Positions 55,607-64,000 are shown, counted from the first letter of the stretch. The stretch is 64,000 nt of DNA from Janthinobacterium sp. PC23-8 (GCF_002250505.1 NZ_NJGY01000001.1:2623066-2687065), one strand, 5' to 3'. The notes: a model not told the origin generated them from the letters alone. Translations and numbers: made by a program.

Positions 55607-57625
55607 GTGAAACGATATCTCTTGAGCAGCCTGACCCTGACCCTGTTGGCTGCGTTTGCCCACGCCGCTCCCACCCCTGTTTCCGGCATCGAGGTGCAAT
55701 ACATCGACCCGGCCGTGCGCGTGCAGGACGACTTCTTTACCCACCTGAACGGCAAGTGGCTGGCCACCACCGAGATTCCTGCCGACAAGTCGAGCTGGGG
55801 TTCGTTTGCCAAGCTGCGCGACGACACCACGCCGCAGCTGCGCGGCATTATCGAAGCGACGCAGCAGGACAAGAACAGGAAGGCCGGTTCCGAAGCACAA
55901 AAGATCGGCGACCTGTACGCCAGTTACATGGATGAGGCACGCCTCGACGCGCTGGGCGTGAAACCGTTGGCAGGCGAGCTGAACCGCATCCGCTCGCTGC
56001 GCGACAAGAAAGGCGTGCCGGGCCTGATCGCCCACCTGAGCCAGAACGGCGTCTCGACGCCGTACGCGATCTACGTGGGCCAGGACGCGCGCGAGTCGAC
56101 CAAATATGCCGCCTATGTCAGCCAGAGCGGCCTGGGCATGCCGGACCGCGACTACTACCTGGAGGCCAGGCAGGCAGGCGTGAAGGAAAAATACCAGGCG
56201 CACGTGGAAAAGATACTGTCGATGGCTGGCGACAAGCATGCTGCCGCGCACGCCAAGGCCGTGGTGGCCCTGGAAACATCGCTGGCCGAAGTGCAATGGA
56301 CCAAGGTCGAGAACCGCGACCCCGTCAAGCGCTACAACAAGACTTCGATCGCCACATTGAATGAGCTGACGCCAGGCTACGACCTGAAAGGCGGCCTGGC
56401 TGCCGCCGGCATCGCCAACAAGGTCGACTACGTGATCGTCAACCAGCCGAGCTACCTGGCCGGCTACAGCAAGGTATTGGCTGGCGCCGACCTCGATACC
56501 GTGAAAGCGTATTTCGAATGGCAGTTGCTGCGCAGCTATGCTACTTACCTGTCGCAGAACTTTGTCGACGAGAGCTTTGGCTTTTACGGCACCGTGCTGA
56601 GCGGCGTGACGCAGAACCAGCCGCGCTGGAAGCGTGGCGTGGCGGCCGTCGAAGGCGCCTTGGGCGAAGCCGTCGGCAAGCTGTACGTGGCGCAATACTT
56701 CCCGGCCGAGCGCAAGGAACACATGCAGGCACTGGTAAAAAACGTGCTGGCCGCCTACCAGCAAAGCATCGACACCCTGGACTGGATGAGCCTTGATACC
56801 AAGAAAGAGGCGCAAGCCAAGCTGGCCAAGTTCACGCCCAAGATCGCCTACCCGAACAAATGGCGCGATTATTCGAAACTGCAGATCGCGTCCAATGATC
56901 TGGCCGGCAACATGATGCGCGCGGCGAACTTTGCTTCGGCGCGCCAGGTGGCCAAGCTGGGCAGGCCGATCGACCGCGAAGAGTGGGGCATGACGCCGCA
57001 AACGGTGAACGCCTATTACAGCTCGACCATGAACGAGATCGTGTTTCCGGCGTCCATTTTGCAGCCGCCGTTCTTTGACGCCAATGCCGACGACGCCGTC
57101 AACTATGGCGCCATTGGCGCCGTGATCGGCCATGAAATCAGCCACGGTTTCGATGACAAGGGCAGCCAGTCCGATGGCGACGGCAACCTGCGCGACTGGT
57201 GGACGGCCGAAGACCGCAAGAACTTCGCCGCCAAGACCGATGCGCTGACCAAACAGTACGATGGCTACAGCCCGTTGCCCGGCTACAACGTCAATGGCGC
57301 GCTGACCCTGGGCGAAAATATCGCTGATAATTCCGGTGTGGCGATCGCCTACAAGGCCTATAAAATTTCGCTCGCTGGCAAACCTGCGCCGGTGATCGAC
57401 GGCTTGACGGGCGACCAGCGCTTCTACATGGGCTTTGGCCAGGTATGGCGCAGCAAGATGCGCGAAGCGCAACAGATCGTGCAGATCAAGACCGACCCGC
57501 ATTCGCCGGGCCAGTACCGCGCCAACGGCACCATGGTCAACCAGCCGGGCTTTTATGAAGCGTTCGACGTGAAACCGGGCGACAAGATGTATGTCGCACC
57601 GGAAAACCGCGTGATTATCTGGTAA
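55607..57625 (+). CDS. M13-family zinc metallopeptidase (neprilysin/PepO-like), copy 1
   Basis: 672 residues from GTG 55607 (AAGGA about 6 nt upstream), giving a signal peptide KRYLLSSLTLTLLAAFAHA. A start at 55541 would put 22 charged residues first. Zinc site HEISH at 509-513 in VIGHEISHGFDDKG, third ligand Glu570 in LGENIADNSG, substrate-binding NAYYSSTMNEIVFP. C-terminus ends NRVIIW, with the family Trp. Periplasmic endopeptidase for short peptides. Tandem paralogue of the next gene. Confidence 0.92.
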   Translation: MKRYLLSSLTLTLLAAFAHAAPTPVSGIEVQYIDPAVRVQDDFFTHLNGKWLATTEIPADKSSWGSFAKLRDDTTPQLRGIIEATQQDKNRKAGSEAQKIGDLYASYMDEARLDALGVKPLAGELNRIRSLRDKKGVPGLIAHLSQNGVSTPYAIYVGQDARESTKYAAYVSQSGLGMPDRDYYLEARQAGVKEKYQAHVEKILSMAGDKHAAAHAKAVVALETSLAEVQWTKVENRDPVKRYNKTSIATLNELTPGYDLKGGLAAAGIANKVDYVIVNQPSYLAGYSKVLAGADLDTVKAYFEWQLLRSYATYLSQNFVDESFGFYGTVLSGVTQNQPRWKRGVAAVEGALGEAVGKLYVAQYFPAERKEHMQALVKNVLAAYQQSIDTLDWMSLDTKKEAQAKLAKFTPKIAYPNKWRDYSKLQIASNDLAGNMMRAANFASARQVAKLGRPIDREEWGMTPQTVNAYYSSTMNEIVFPASILQPPFFDANADDAVNYGAIGAVIGHEISHGFDDKGSQSDGDGNLRDWWTAEDRKNFAAKTDALTKQYDGYSPLPGYNVNGALTLGENIADNSGVAIAYKAYKISLAGKPAPVIDGLTGDQRFYMGFGQVWRSKMREAQQIVQIKTDPHSPGQYRANGTMVNQPGFYEAFDVKPGDKMYVAPENRVIIW

Positions 57626-57652
57626 TCGGCAAAACGTAATCATGTAACAAAA

Positions 57653-57679
57653 AAAAGACCACCCTCGCGTGGTCTTTTT
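57653..57679 (+). terminator. Intrinsic terminator between the two M13 genes
   Basis: aaaagaccac / gtggtctttt with loop cctcgc and a trailing T-run. It separates the transcripts of the tandem peptidase genes. Confidence 0.88.
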
Positions 57680-57793
57680 GGCATTCCCGGCAAAGTTTTC
57701 CGTCCCCTTGCGGCCGGTATGCTACAGTCGAAAACCGGGCCAGAAGCCTAGGGCGTTCTGACCCTTCTATTCCACCCAATACAAGGATTATCC

Positions 57794-59872
57794 GTGAATC
57801 GACATTTGTTAAGTGCATTGACCTTGAGTTTGCTGGCCGGCGTGGCGGGCATGGCCAACGCTGCCGATACCAGCAAGAAAGCCGAACCTGCCACCACTGT
57901 CGCCGCCACTGCGCCGGCGGGCCTCGCTTCCGGCATCGCCATCGAATATATCGACCCGGCCGTGCGCGCCCAGGACGACCTGTTCCAGCACCTGAACGGC
58001 AAATGGCTGGCCGAGACCGTGATTCCCGCCGACAAATCGAGCTGGGGCAGTTTCGCCAAGCTGGCCGATGACACGCAGACGCAACTGCGCGGCATCGTCG
58101 AAGGCGCCGCCGCCGACAAGGCTCGCGCAGCAGGTTCCAATGCACAAAAAATCGGCGATTTTTATACCAGCTTCATGGACGAAGCCAAGCTGGAAAGCCT
58201 GGGCCTCACCCCCTTGAACGCCGAACTGGCGAAGATCGCCGCGCTGCAGGACAAAAAAGAACTGCCGGCCGTGATCGCCCACTTCAGCAAGCTGGGCGTG
58301 ACGTCGCCGTATGACTTCTCCATCCACCAGGACGCCAAGGATTCGACCAAGTACGTGGCCGATATCGTGCAAAGCGGCCTGGGCCTGCCGGACCGCGATT
58401 ACTACCTGGAAGCGGCCAAGGCCGACACCCTGGCCAAGTACACGGCCCATGTGGAAAAAATGCTGGCCCTGGCCGGCGACAAGAATGCGACCGCCAACGC
58501 CAAGGCCATCGTGGCGCTGGAAACGGAGCTGGCGCGCGTGCAGTGGAGCAATGTCGAGAACCGCGACCCGGTCAAAGCCTATAACAAGGTGGAGCTGGCG
58601 AAACTGGCGCAAGTGGCGCCCGGCTACGACTGGAACCGCTACCTGGCGGACACCGGCATTGCCGGCAAGGTCAGCTATGTGATCGTCAGCCAGCCCAGCT
58701 ATCTGAAAGGTTTCACGGCGATAGCCGAGAAAACCCCGCTCGAGACGTGGAAAGCGTATTTCCAGTGGCACTTGCTGCACGCGAACGCGGCCTACCTGCC
58801 GAAAGCCTATGTCGATGAAAACTTCGCGTTTTACGGCACCACACTGACGGGCGTGACGGAAATGCGTCCGCGCTGGAAGCGTGGCGTGGGCGCCGTCGAA
58901 GGCGCGCTGGGCGAAGCCGTCGGCCAGCTGTACGTGGCACAATATTTCCCGGCCGACCGCAAGGTGCGCATGGAAGCGCTGGTCAAGAACCTGATGACGG
59001 CGTACAAGCAGAGCATCGACAAGCTCGACTGGATGAGCCCGGTCACCAAGAAGCAGGCACAGATCAAGCTGTCCAAGTTCACCACCAAGATCGGCTACCC
59101 GAACAAATGGCGCGATTACTCGACCCTGACGGTGGTGCCGGACGATTTGATCGGCAATATCCAGCGTTCGCACCTGGTCAACTACACGCGCGAACTGAAC
59201 AAGCTGGGCCAGCCGATCGACCGCGACGAATGGGGCATGACGCCGCAAACCGTCAATGCCTATTACAACCCGGAAATGAACGAAATCGTCTTCCCGGCCG
59301 CCATCCTGCAAGCGCCGTTCTTTGACGCCAATGCCGACGACGCCGTCAACTACGGCGCCATCGGCGGCGTGATCGGCCACGAAATCAGCCACGGCTTCGA
59401 CGACCAGGGCGCCCAGTACGACGGCGACGGCAATCTGCGCGACTGGTGGACCAAGGCCGACCACAAGAACTTCGCAGCCAAGACCGCGCAACTGGTCAAG
59501 CAGTACAACGGTTTCAGCCCGGTCAAAGGCCACCATGTGAATGGCGAGCTGACCCTGGGCGAAAACATCGCCGACAACTCCGGCGTGGCGATCGCCTACA
59601 AGGCCTATAAATTGTCGCTGAACGGCAAGAAAGCCCCGGTCATTGACGGCTTTACGGGCGAGCAGCGCTTCTACGCAGGCTTTGCCCAGGTATGGCGCAT
59701 GAAGATGCGCGAAGCGCAGCAACTGGTGTTGCTGAAAACCGACCCGCATTCGCCAGGCGAATTCCGCGCCAACGGCACCATGCGCAACCAGCCGGGCTTC
59801 TACCAGGCCTTCGGCGTGAAGCCGGGCGACAAGATGTACCTGCCACCGAAAGACCGCGTCATCATGTGGTAA
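57794..59872 (+). CDS. M13-family zinc metallopeptidase (neprilysin/PepO-like), copy 2
   Basis: 692 residues from GTG 57794 (AAGGA upstream). Signal peptide NRHLLSALTLSLLAGVAGM, then a Thr/Ala-rich linker of about 25 residues absent from copy 1. Zinc site HEISH at 529-533, Glu590 in LGENIADNSG, NAYYNPEMNEIVFP. By eye it is very similar to copy 1 throughout, with most differences in the first two thirds. It has its own leader and terminator, so the copies can be expressed separately. Confidence 0.92.
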   Translation: MNRHLLSALTLSLLAGVAGMANAADTSKKAEPATTVAATAPAGLASGIAIEYIDPAVRAQDDLFQHLNGKWLAETVIPADKSSWGSFAKLADDTQTQLRGIVEGAAADKARAAGSNAQKIGDFYTSFMDEAKLESLGLTPLNAELAKIAALQDKKELPAVIAHFSKLGVTSPYDFSIHQDAKDSTKYVADIVQSGLGLPDRDYYLEAAKADTLAKYTAHVEKMLALAGDKNATANAKAIVALETELARVQWSNVENRDPVKAYNKVELAKLAQVAPGYDWNRYLADTGIAGKVSYVIVSQPSYLKGFTAIAEKTPLETWKAYFQWHLLHANAAYLPKAYVDENFAFYGTTLTGVTEMRPRWKRGVGAVEGALGEAVGQLYVAQYFPADRKVRMEALVKNLMTAYKQSIDKLDWMSPVTKKQAQIKLSKFTTKIGYPNKWRDYSTLTVVPDDLIGNIQRSHLVNYTRELNKLGQPIDRDEWGMTPQTVNAYYNPEMNEIVFPAAILQAPFFDANADDAVNYGAIGGVIGHEISHGFDDQGAQYDGDGNLRDWWTKADHKNFAAKTAQLVKQYNGFSPVKGHHVNGELTLGENIADNSGVAIAYKAYKLSLNGKKAPVIDGFTGEQRFYAGFAQVWRMKMREAQQLVLLKTDPHSPGEFRANGTMRNQPGFYQAFGVKPGDKMYLPPKDRVIMW

Positions 59873-59892
59873 TGTCTGAAAGGTAATATTTG

Positions 59893-59927
59893 AAGCCGCC
59901 CCGCTGTCACCAGCCGGGCGGCTTTTT
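59893..59927 (+). terminator. Intrinsic terminator after the second M13 gene
   Basis: aagccgccc / gggcggctt stem followed by a T-run (59923-59927). Confidence 0.88.
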
Positions 59928-59951
59928 GTTGCGCGGCGCTGGCGGCTGACG

Positions 59952-59980
59952 AAAAAAAACCGCTCGGCAAGGAGCGGTTT
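59952..59980 (-). terminator. Intrinsic terminator after the cytochrome c gene
   Basis: aaaccgctc / gagcggttt stem with a 6-nt loop and eight consecutive A residues at 59952-59959, forming a U-tract on the minus strand. Confidence 0.88.
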
Positions 59981-59998
59981 CTTCCTGGGAAAACCCGT

Positions 59999-60562
59999 TT
60001 ATTTGGCAGGCTCTGCCGCTGGGGCCGCCGCGCCATCGGCGGGCGCTGCCGGCGCCGGCACTTCCGGCTCCTTGAACTTGCCGCCGGCGGCATTGGCCAT
60101 ATAGACCACGGCGCGCGCCACTTCGACATCGTCCAGGTCCGGATTGCCGCCCTTGGCCGGCATCGCGCGCAAGCCTTCGAGCGCATGTTTCAGCACCGTG
60201 TCATAACCCTGCGCCAGGCGCGCCGTCCAGGCGCCCGCATCGCCGAACTTCGGCGCACCGGCCACGCCGGCGCCATGGCAGGCCACGCAGGTCGAGGTGT
60301 ACACCGCTTCGGCGCTTTGCAGCACTTTCGGACCGCTGGCGTCCTTGAAGGTATAGCCGGCATTGGCCACCGGACTCAGGCGTTCGGCAATGGCTTCGGC
60401 CGACTGGCTTTCCGAACCAGCCCCCGTCAGCTTCTGCGTCGTGACGAACTGCACCAGCAGGATGATGCCGATGACGGTGACAAGAAAGAAGCCGGCGACG
60501 GCGGCCAGCAGTTGTTTAGGCGTTTTGATCGCTGATTGTTGTTCGTTATGTGCGTCGCTCAT
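59999..60562 (-). CDS. Membrane-anchored class I c-type cytochrome
   Basis: 187 residues. Single N-terminal anchor (LLAAVAGFFLVTVIGIILLVQ, given here by its hydrophobic core), haem motif CVACHGAGVAG, and axial Met in GLRAMPAKGGNPDL. The C-terminal tail is Pro/Ala/Glu-rich. It resembles cytochrome c5-type electron carriers of Burkholderiales. It faces the periplasm and probably shuttles electrons to a terminal oxidase. Monocistronic with its own terminator. Confidence 0.88.
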   Translation of the reverse strand: MSDAHNEQQSAIKTPKQLLAAVAGFFLVTVIGIILLVQFVTTQKLTGAGSESQSAEAIAERLSPVANAGYTFKDASGPKVLQSAEAVYTSTCVACHGAGVAGAPKFGDAGAWTARLAQGYDTVLKHALEGLRAMPAKGGNPDLDDVEVARAVVYMANAAGGKFKEPEVPAPAAPADGAAAPAAEPAK

Positions 60563-60705
60563 GATGTCCTTAGTCCAGATTCAAAGCCGTGGGCCGTGTA
60601 TGTTGGCATTTTTACATGCCGCAATGTAAACCTTTATACAACCCCCGATTATAGGCATAAAAATTGAGCAATGACATGCATTTACCAGCGATACGACAGT
60701 TTCCG

Positions 60706-60734
60706 TAGACGCAGGTAAAGAAAAACGGTATCCT
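60706..60734 (+). promoter_or_regulatory. Probable sigma-70 promoter of the tRNA-Arg gene
   Basis: tagacg (60706-60711), 17-nt spacer, tatcct (60729-60734). The expected start site is about 20 nt before the tRNA. Confidence 0.55.
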
Positions 60735-60760
60735 TCGCTTCACTTCAGAAATTCCCCTAC

Positions 60761-60836
60761 GCGGCTGTAGCTCAGTGGATAGAGTATTGGCCTCCGAAGC
60801 CAAGGGTCGTGGGTTCGATCCCCGCCAGCCGCACCA
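60761..60836 (+). tRNA. tRNA-Arg (anticodon CCG)
   Basis: 76 nt including encoded CCA. Acceptor gcggctg (60761-60767) pairs with cagccgc (60826-60832). Anticodon stem ttggc/gccaa encloses loop ctccgaa, anticodon CCG. The T-loop ttcgatc is present. Reads CGG. A type I restriction-modification operon begins 161 bp downstream, the usual side for an integrated element, although no integrase or att duplicate is visible in the window. Confidence 0.96.
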
Positions 60837-60997
60837 GTCAAATCCAGGCGCTCGCCAGATTTCAGTATTCCCTATCTTTCCCTGGTCTCGTCATCATGTG
60901 CTTGCTGTCCGTTTCTTTTGACGCAAGGCACGCGATTTTGCCGTGGGCGATGGGATAAGATATCGGCCTTGCCACGATCCATTTGCTCCGTCCCGCC

Positions 60998-62563
60998 ATG
61001 ATAGAAGACATCAAAAAAACACTCTGGGCTACGGCCGACAAACTGCGCGCCAATATGGACGCCGCCGAATACAAGCACATCGTTCTTGGCCTTATCTTCG
61101 TCAAATACATCTCCGACACCTTCCAGACCCGCCGCGAGGAACTGACGCGCCGCTTTGCCGATGTAAATGACGAGTATTTCCTGCACGACGTGGACGACGA
61201 GATGCTGGCCGACGAACTGGAAGACCGCGACTACTACAAGGAAGTCAACGTCTTCTGGGTGCCGGAAGCGGCGCGCTGGGAAACCCTGCGCGCGCAAGCG
61301 AAGCAGGCCGATATCGGCAAGCGCATCGATGATGCCTTGTCGCTGATCGAAGCCGAAAACCCCAAGCTCAAGGGCATACTCGACAAACGCTACGCGCGCG
61401 TGCAACTGCCCGACGGCAAGCTCGGCGAACTGGTCGACCTGGTCTCGACCATCGGTTTTGGCGAGTCCGGCGACACGGCCAAGAACCATGCGCGCGATCT
61501 GCTGGGCCAGGTGTACGAATATTTCCTGGGCCAGTTCGCCAGCGCCGAAGGCAAGCGCGGCGGCCAGTTCTACACGCCGGCCTCCATTGTCAAGACCCTG
61601 GTTGCGGTGCTGGCGCCGCATCACGGAAAAGTGTACGACCCATGCTGCGGCTCGGGCGGCATGTTCGTGCAGTCCGAGCGCTTTATCGAAGCGCACGGCG
61701 GCAAGATCGGCGACGTGTCGATCTATGGCCAGGAAGCCAACCCCACCACATGGCGCCTGGCGGCGATGAACCTGGCCATTCGCGGCATCGATTTCAACCT
61801 GGGCAAGGAGCCTGCCGACACCTTCGTGCGCGACCAGCACAAGGACCTGCGCGCCGACTTCGTGCTGGCCAACCCGCCGTTCAATATTTCCGACTGGTGG
61901 CACGGCAGCCTGGAAGGCGACCCGCGCTGGGTGTATGGCACGCCGCCGCAGGGCAACGCCAACTACGCCTGGCTGCAGCACATGTTGTACCACCTCAAGC
62001 CCACCGGCCGCGCCGGCATCGTGCTGGCCAACGGCTCCATGTCGTCGAGCCAGAACAGCGAAGGCGATATCCGCCGCGCCATGGTCGATGCCGACAAGGT
62101 CGAAGTCATGATCGCATTGCCGGGACAGCTGTTTTTCAATACCCAGATCCCCGCCTGCCTGTGGTTCCTGGTCAAGGAAAAGCGCGCCCGCCAGGGCGAG
62201 GTGCTGTTTATCGATGCGCGCAAATTGGCTAGCATGATCAGCCGCGTGCAGTGCGAATTTACCGGGGAAGTGATCGACAAGATCGCCGGCACCGTGGCGG
62301 CCTGGCGTGGCGAAGCGGATGCGGGCGAGTATCAGGATGTGGCCGGGTTCTGCCGCAGCGTCACGCTGGCCGAGATCGCCGAGCATGGCCATGTGCTGAC
62401 GCCGGGCCGTTATGTGGGTGCAGAAGCCGTCGAAGACGACGACGAGGCATTTGCCGACAAAATGCAGAAGCTGACCGAGAAGCTGGGCGAGCAGATGGCC
62501 AAGGGTGCGGAGCTGGATCAACTGATACGGCAGAAGTTGGGAGGGCTGGGGTATGAGTTCTGA
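60998..62563 (+). CDS. hsdM: Type I restriction-modification DNA methyltransferase subunit HsdM
   Basis: 521 residues from the ATG at 60998. N-terminal helical domain (LWATADKLRANMDAAEYKHI), SAM-binding motif I in VYDPCCGSGGMFVQSERF, catalytic NPPF in VLANPPFNISDWW (N6-adenine methylation). It forms an M2S methylase with HsdS and, with HsdR, the restriction complex. The last 11 bp overlap hsdS. No HsdR gene is in the window. It is expected to the right. Confidence 0.93.
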   Translation: MIEDIKKTLWATADKLRANMDAAEYKHIVLGLIFVKYISDTFQTRREELTRRFADVNDEYFLHDVDDEMLADELEDRDYYKEVNVFWVPEAARWETLRAQAKQADIGKRIDDALSLIEAENPKLKGILDKRYARVQLPDGKLGELVDLVSTIGFGESGDTAKNHARDLLGQVYEYFLGQFASAEGKRGGQFYTPASIVKTLVAVLAPHHGKVYDPCCGSGGMFVQSERFIEAHGGKIGDVSIYGQEANPTTWRLAAMNLAIRGIDFNLGKEPADTFVRDQHKDLRADFVLANPPFNISDWWHGSLEGDPRWVYGTPPQGNANYAWLQHMLYHLKPTGRAGIVLANGSMSSSQNSEGDIRRAMVDADKVEVMIALPGQLFFNTQIPACLWFLVKEKRARQGEVLFIDARKLASMISRVQCEFTGEVIDKIAGTVAAWRGEADAGEYQDVAGFCRSVTLAEIAEHGHVLTPGRYVGAEAVEDDDEAFADKMQKLTEKLGEQMAKGAELDQLIRQKLGGLGYEF

Positions 62564-63923
62564 ATGGCGCGCAACCACGCTTGGCGAAGTGTGTAAGGCT
62601 CAAGGTGGTGCAATTCAAACCGGCCCGTTTGGAAGCCAGCTTCATACGTCAGATTATCAACAGTCGGGCGCACCCGTAGTTATGCCAACCAATATCGGCG
62701 ATGGGGGTATCATCACAAATGGAATTGCGCGCGTGGGTGAATCAGATGTGGCGCGCCTTGCTCAGCATAAACTCCAACTTGGCGACGTGGTTTTTAGTCG
62801 CCGTGGGGATGTGACAAAGAATGCGCTAGTTCGCTCGCGTGAAGTTGGCTGGTTATGTGGTACTGGGTGCCTCAAAGTTCGGCTTGGAGATGAGTCTGTC
62901 GCAACCGCTAAATTTATTTCGCATTGCTTACGAGCGCCGGATACGAAGGATTGGCTCATTCGCCATGCTGTGGGCGCTACGATGCCAAATCTGAACACAG
63001 GTATTCTTTCGGCAGTTCCGATTTCTCTGCCCCCAATGGGAATTCAGCTGGCAATAGTTGATATGCTCGATGCGCTCGACGACCGTATCTCTCTCCTGCG
63101 GGAAACCAACGCCACCCTCGAAGCCATCGCCCAAGCCCTGTTCAAGTCGTGGTTCGTGGACTTCGATCCCGTGCGTGCCAAGCTGGACGGGCGTGTGCCC
63201 GAAGGCATGGACGAGGCAACGGCGGCGCTGTTCCCTGCTACGTTTGATGAGTCGGAGATAGGTATGGTGCCGAAGGGGTGGCGGGTAACGACGCTTGGCT
63301 CAATTTGTAAGGATAGCGGCGGGGCTATTCAGACTGGGCCATTCGGCAGTCAGCTTCACGCTTCCGACTACCTAGATATCGGTGTGCCGGTAGTGATGCC
63401 GCAAGACTTGGCCGGGCGTCGTGTACAGGTCGAAAAAATTGCGCGTGTCGGTGATGACGATGTCCGCCGCCTGTCCCGGCATTGGTTACGTACCGGCGAT
63501 ATTGTGTTTAGCCGTCGTGGCGATGTTGGACGCCACGCGCTGGTTGGCGTGCGAGAATCAGGTTGGTTGTGCGGAACCGGATGCTTGCTAGTGAGGCCTG
63601 GCCAATCGTGGCCTTCCGCGACCTACCTTTCCCTTGCGCTTGATCGTGCCGACGCCAAAGAGTGGTTGCTTCGGCATGCGGTCGGTGCAACGATGCCGAA
63701 CCTGAATACCGGCATCCTAAGCGCAGTTCCAATCATGCGCGCCGATGACTTGATCCTACAGGCCTTTGATGAAATCGTGTGCAGGCTCGATGATCGTATC
63801 AGCCATGGGCACGCCAATATCCGCGCACTAGTAGAACTGCGCGACACACTGCTCCCCCGCCTTATCTCCGGCCAGTTGCGACTGCCGGAAGCGGAAACAG
63901 TATTCGAGAAAGCCGCCGCATGA
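62553..63923 (+). CDS. hsdS: Type I restriction-modification specificity subunit HsdS with duplicated recognition domains
   Basis: 456 residues. Two target-recognition domains (about 5-157 and 243-394) are separated by conserved helices (IVDMLDALDDRISLLRETNA and a second set at the C-terminus). The two domains align by hand with one gap at roughly 95 of 150 identical positions. They share GGAIQTGPFGSQLH, VFSRRGDV, GWLCGTGCL and RHAVGATMPNLNTGILSAVP. HsdS normally carries two unlike domains that read two unlike half-sites. Here both should read the same or similar half-site, predicting a near-palindromic bipartite target. Codons differ between the copies, so the duplication is not fresh. Confidence 0.92.
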   Translation: MSSEWRATTLGEVCKAQGGAIQTGPFGSQLHTSDYQQSGAPVVMPTNIGDGGIITNGIARVGESDVARLAQHKLQLGDVVFSRRGDVTKNALVRSREVGWLCGTGCLKVRLGDESVATAKFISHCLRAPDTKDWLIRHAVGATMPNLNTGILSAVPISLPPMGIQLAIVDMLDALDDRISLLRETNATLEAIAQALFKSWFVDFDPVRAKLDGRVPEGMDEATAALFPATFDESEIGMVPKGWRVTTLGSICKDSGGAIQTGPFGSQLHASDYLDIGVPVVMPQDLAGRRVQVEKIARVGDDDVRRLSRHWLRTGDIVFSRRGDVGRHALVGVRESGWLCGTGCLLVRPGQSWPSATYLSLALDRADAKEWLLRHAVGATMPNLNTGILSAVPIMRADDLILQAFDEIVCRLDDRISHGHANIRALVELRDTLLPRLISGQLRLPEAETVFEKAAA

Positions 63924-64000
63924 TCAATTTGTTCGCTGCACTGCACACGCTTGATGACCTTGCCCAGATGGCCGAATCGGTGACGCTGGAGTGCAAGCTG
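63920..64000 (+). CDS. Start of a third gene in the R-M operon, possibly an AlbA_2/Schlafen-type protein (partial)
   Basis: ATG overlaps the hsdS stop (ATGA). The 27 visible residues begin MINLFAALHTLDDLAQMAES and end VTLECKL. The phrase ESVTLECKL resembles the N-terminus of AlbA_2-domain proteins often found inside type I R-M operons, but too little is visible to be sure. Truncated by the window edge. Confidence 0.5.
   Translation, partial: MINLFAALHTLDDLAQMAESVTLECKL

Noticed and set aside
55487..57643. Very long open frame on the minus strand opposite the first M13 gene
   Set aside because: High GC content keeps antisense frames open. The plus-strand protein has a zinc site and family motifs, while the antisense translation is His/Arg/Val-rich with no motif.
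57809..59749. 646-residue antisense frame opposite the second M13 gene
   Set aside because: Same reason as for copy 1. It mirrors the paralogue's shadow, as expected from two similar coding sequences.
60872..62578. 568-residue antisense frame opposite hsdM
   Set aside because: HsdM carries SAM and NPPF motifs in the plus frame. No motif is seen in the antisense frame.

Overview
The window is a GC-rich, densely coded bacterial chromosome segment. Gene content and order (hemA-prfA-prmC, minC-minD-minE, divergent metE/metR, phaA-phaB with a phasin) and protein sequence style point to a betaproteobacterium of the Burkholderiales, most likely Oxalobacteraceae (Janthinobacterium/Massilia/Duganella-like). 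This placement rests on recognition, not on a search. Coding density is about 90 percent. I saw no phage, transposase, integrase or CRISPR array.

Layout. (1) 1-7.6 kb, minus strand: one operon with an AMP-forming acyl-CoA synthetase, a complete branched-chain-type (Liv/HAAT) ABC transporter and the start of a phenylacetate-CoA-ligase-like gene, which together suggest carboxylate uptake followed by CoA activation. A divergent Crp/Fnr-type regulator is coupled to a large DUF4132-like protein (7.8-10.5 kb). (2) 10.6-14.9 kb, plus: M24 aminopeptidase, an 82-residue orphan, MgtC-like, DUF924 and DUF2520 proteins. (3) 14.9-24.9 kb, mixed: Cache-GGDEF diguanylate cyclase, an orphan small protein, an outer-membrane barrel preceded by a PmrA-box-like repeat, EttA, RarD, Kup, FKBP lipoprotein, Dph6-like/ElaA pair, Ohr. 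(4) 25.2-34.8 kb: LytS/LytTR two-component pair, acetylpolyamine-amidohydrolase-like deacetylase, gshA, prmC, dsbB, prfA, hemA and an orphan OmpR-type regulator. (5) 35-47.7 kb: minCDE, metE/metR, phasin-phaA-phaB, LysE exporter/Lrp regulator, proline iminopeptidase and small unknowns. (6) 47.8-60.6 kb: FadH-like reductase, YbaL-like antiporter, FabH-like (PA3286-type) synthase, CtpA protease, Spy-like periplasmic protein, two tandem M13 metallopeptidases, cytochrome c. (7) 60.8-64 kb: tRNA-Arg(CCG) followed directly by a type I restriction-modification operon (hsdM, hsdS, then the start of a third gene) that runs off the right edge. This is the clearest accessory region.

The best candidates for a second look are: the HsdS specificity subunit, whose two target-recognition domains are near copies of each other; an imperfect ~87-bp inverted repeat that supplies the prfA stop codon and lies where dsbB splits prfA from prmC; a UUCG-loop terminator in the leader of a periplasmic protein gene; a 14-codon ORF overlapping a TTG start of kup; and candidate operators upstream of the Crp-like, ohr, metE/metR and barrel genes. 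Most of the window is ordinary housekeeping sequence. I do not see a clear new multi-gene defence or metabolic system, and the functional links proposed in the findings are inferences.
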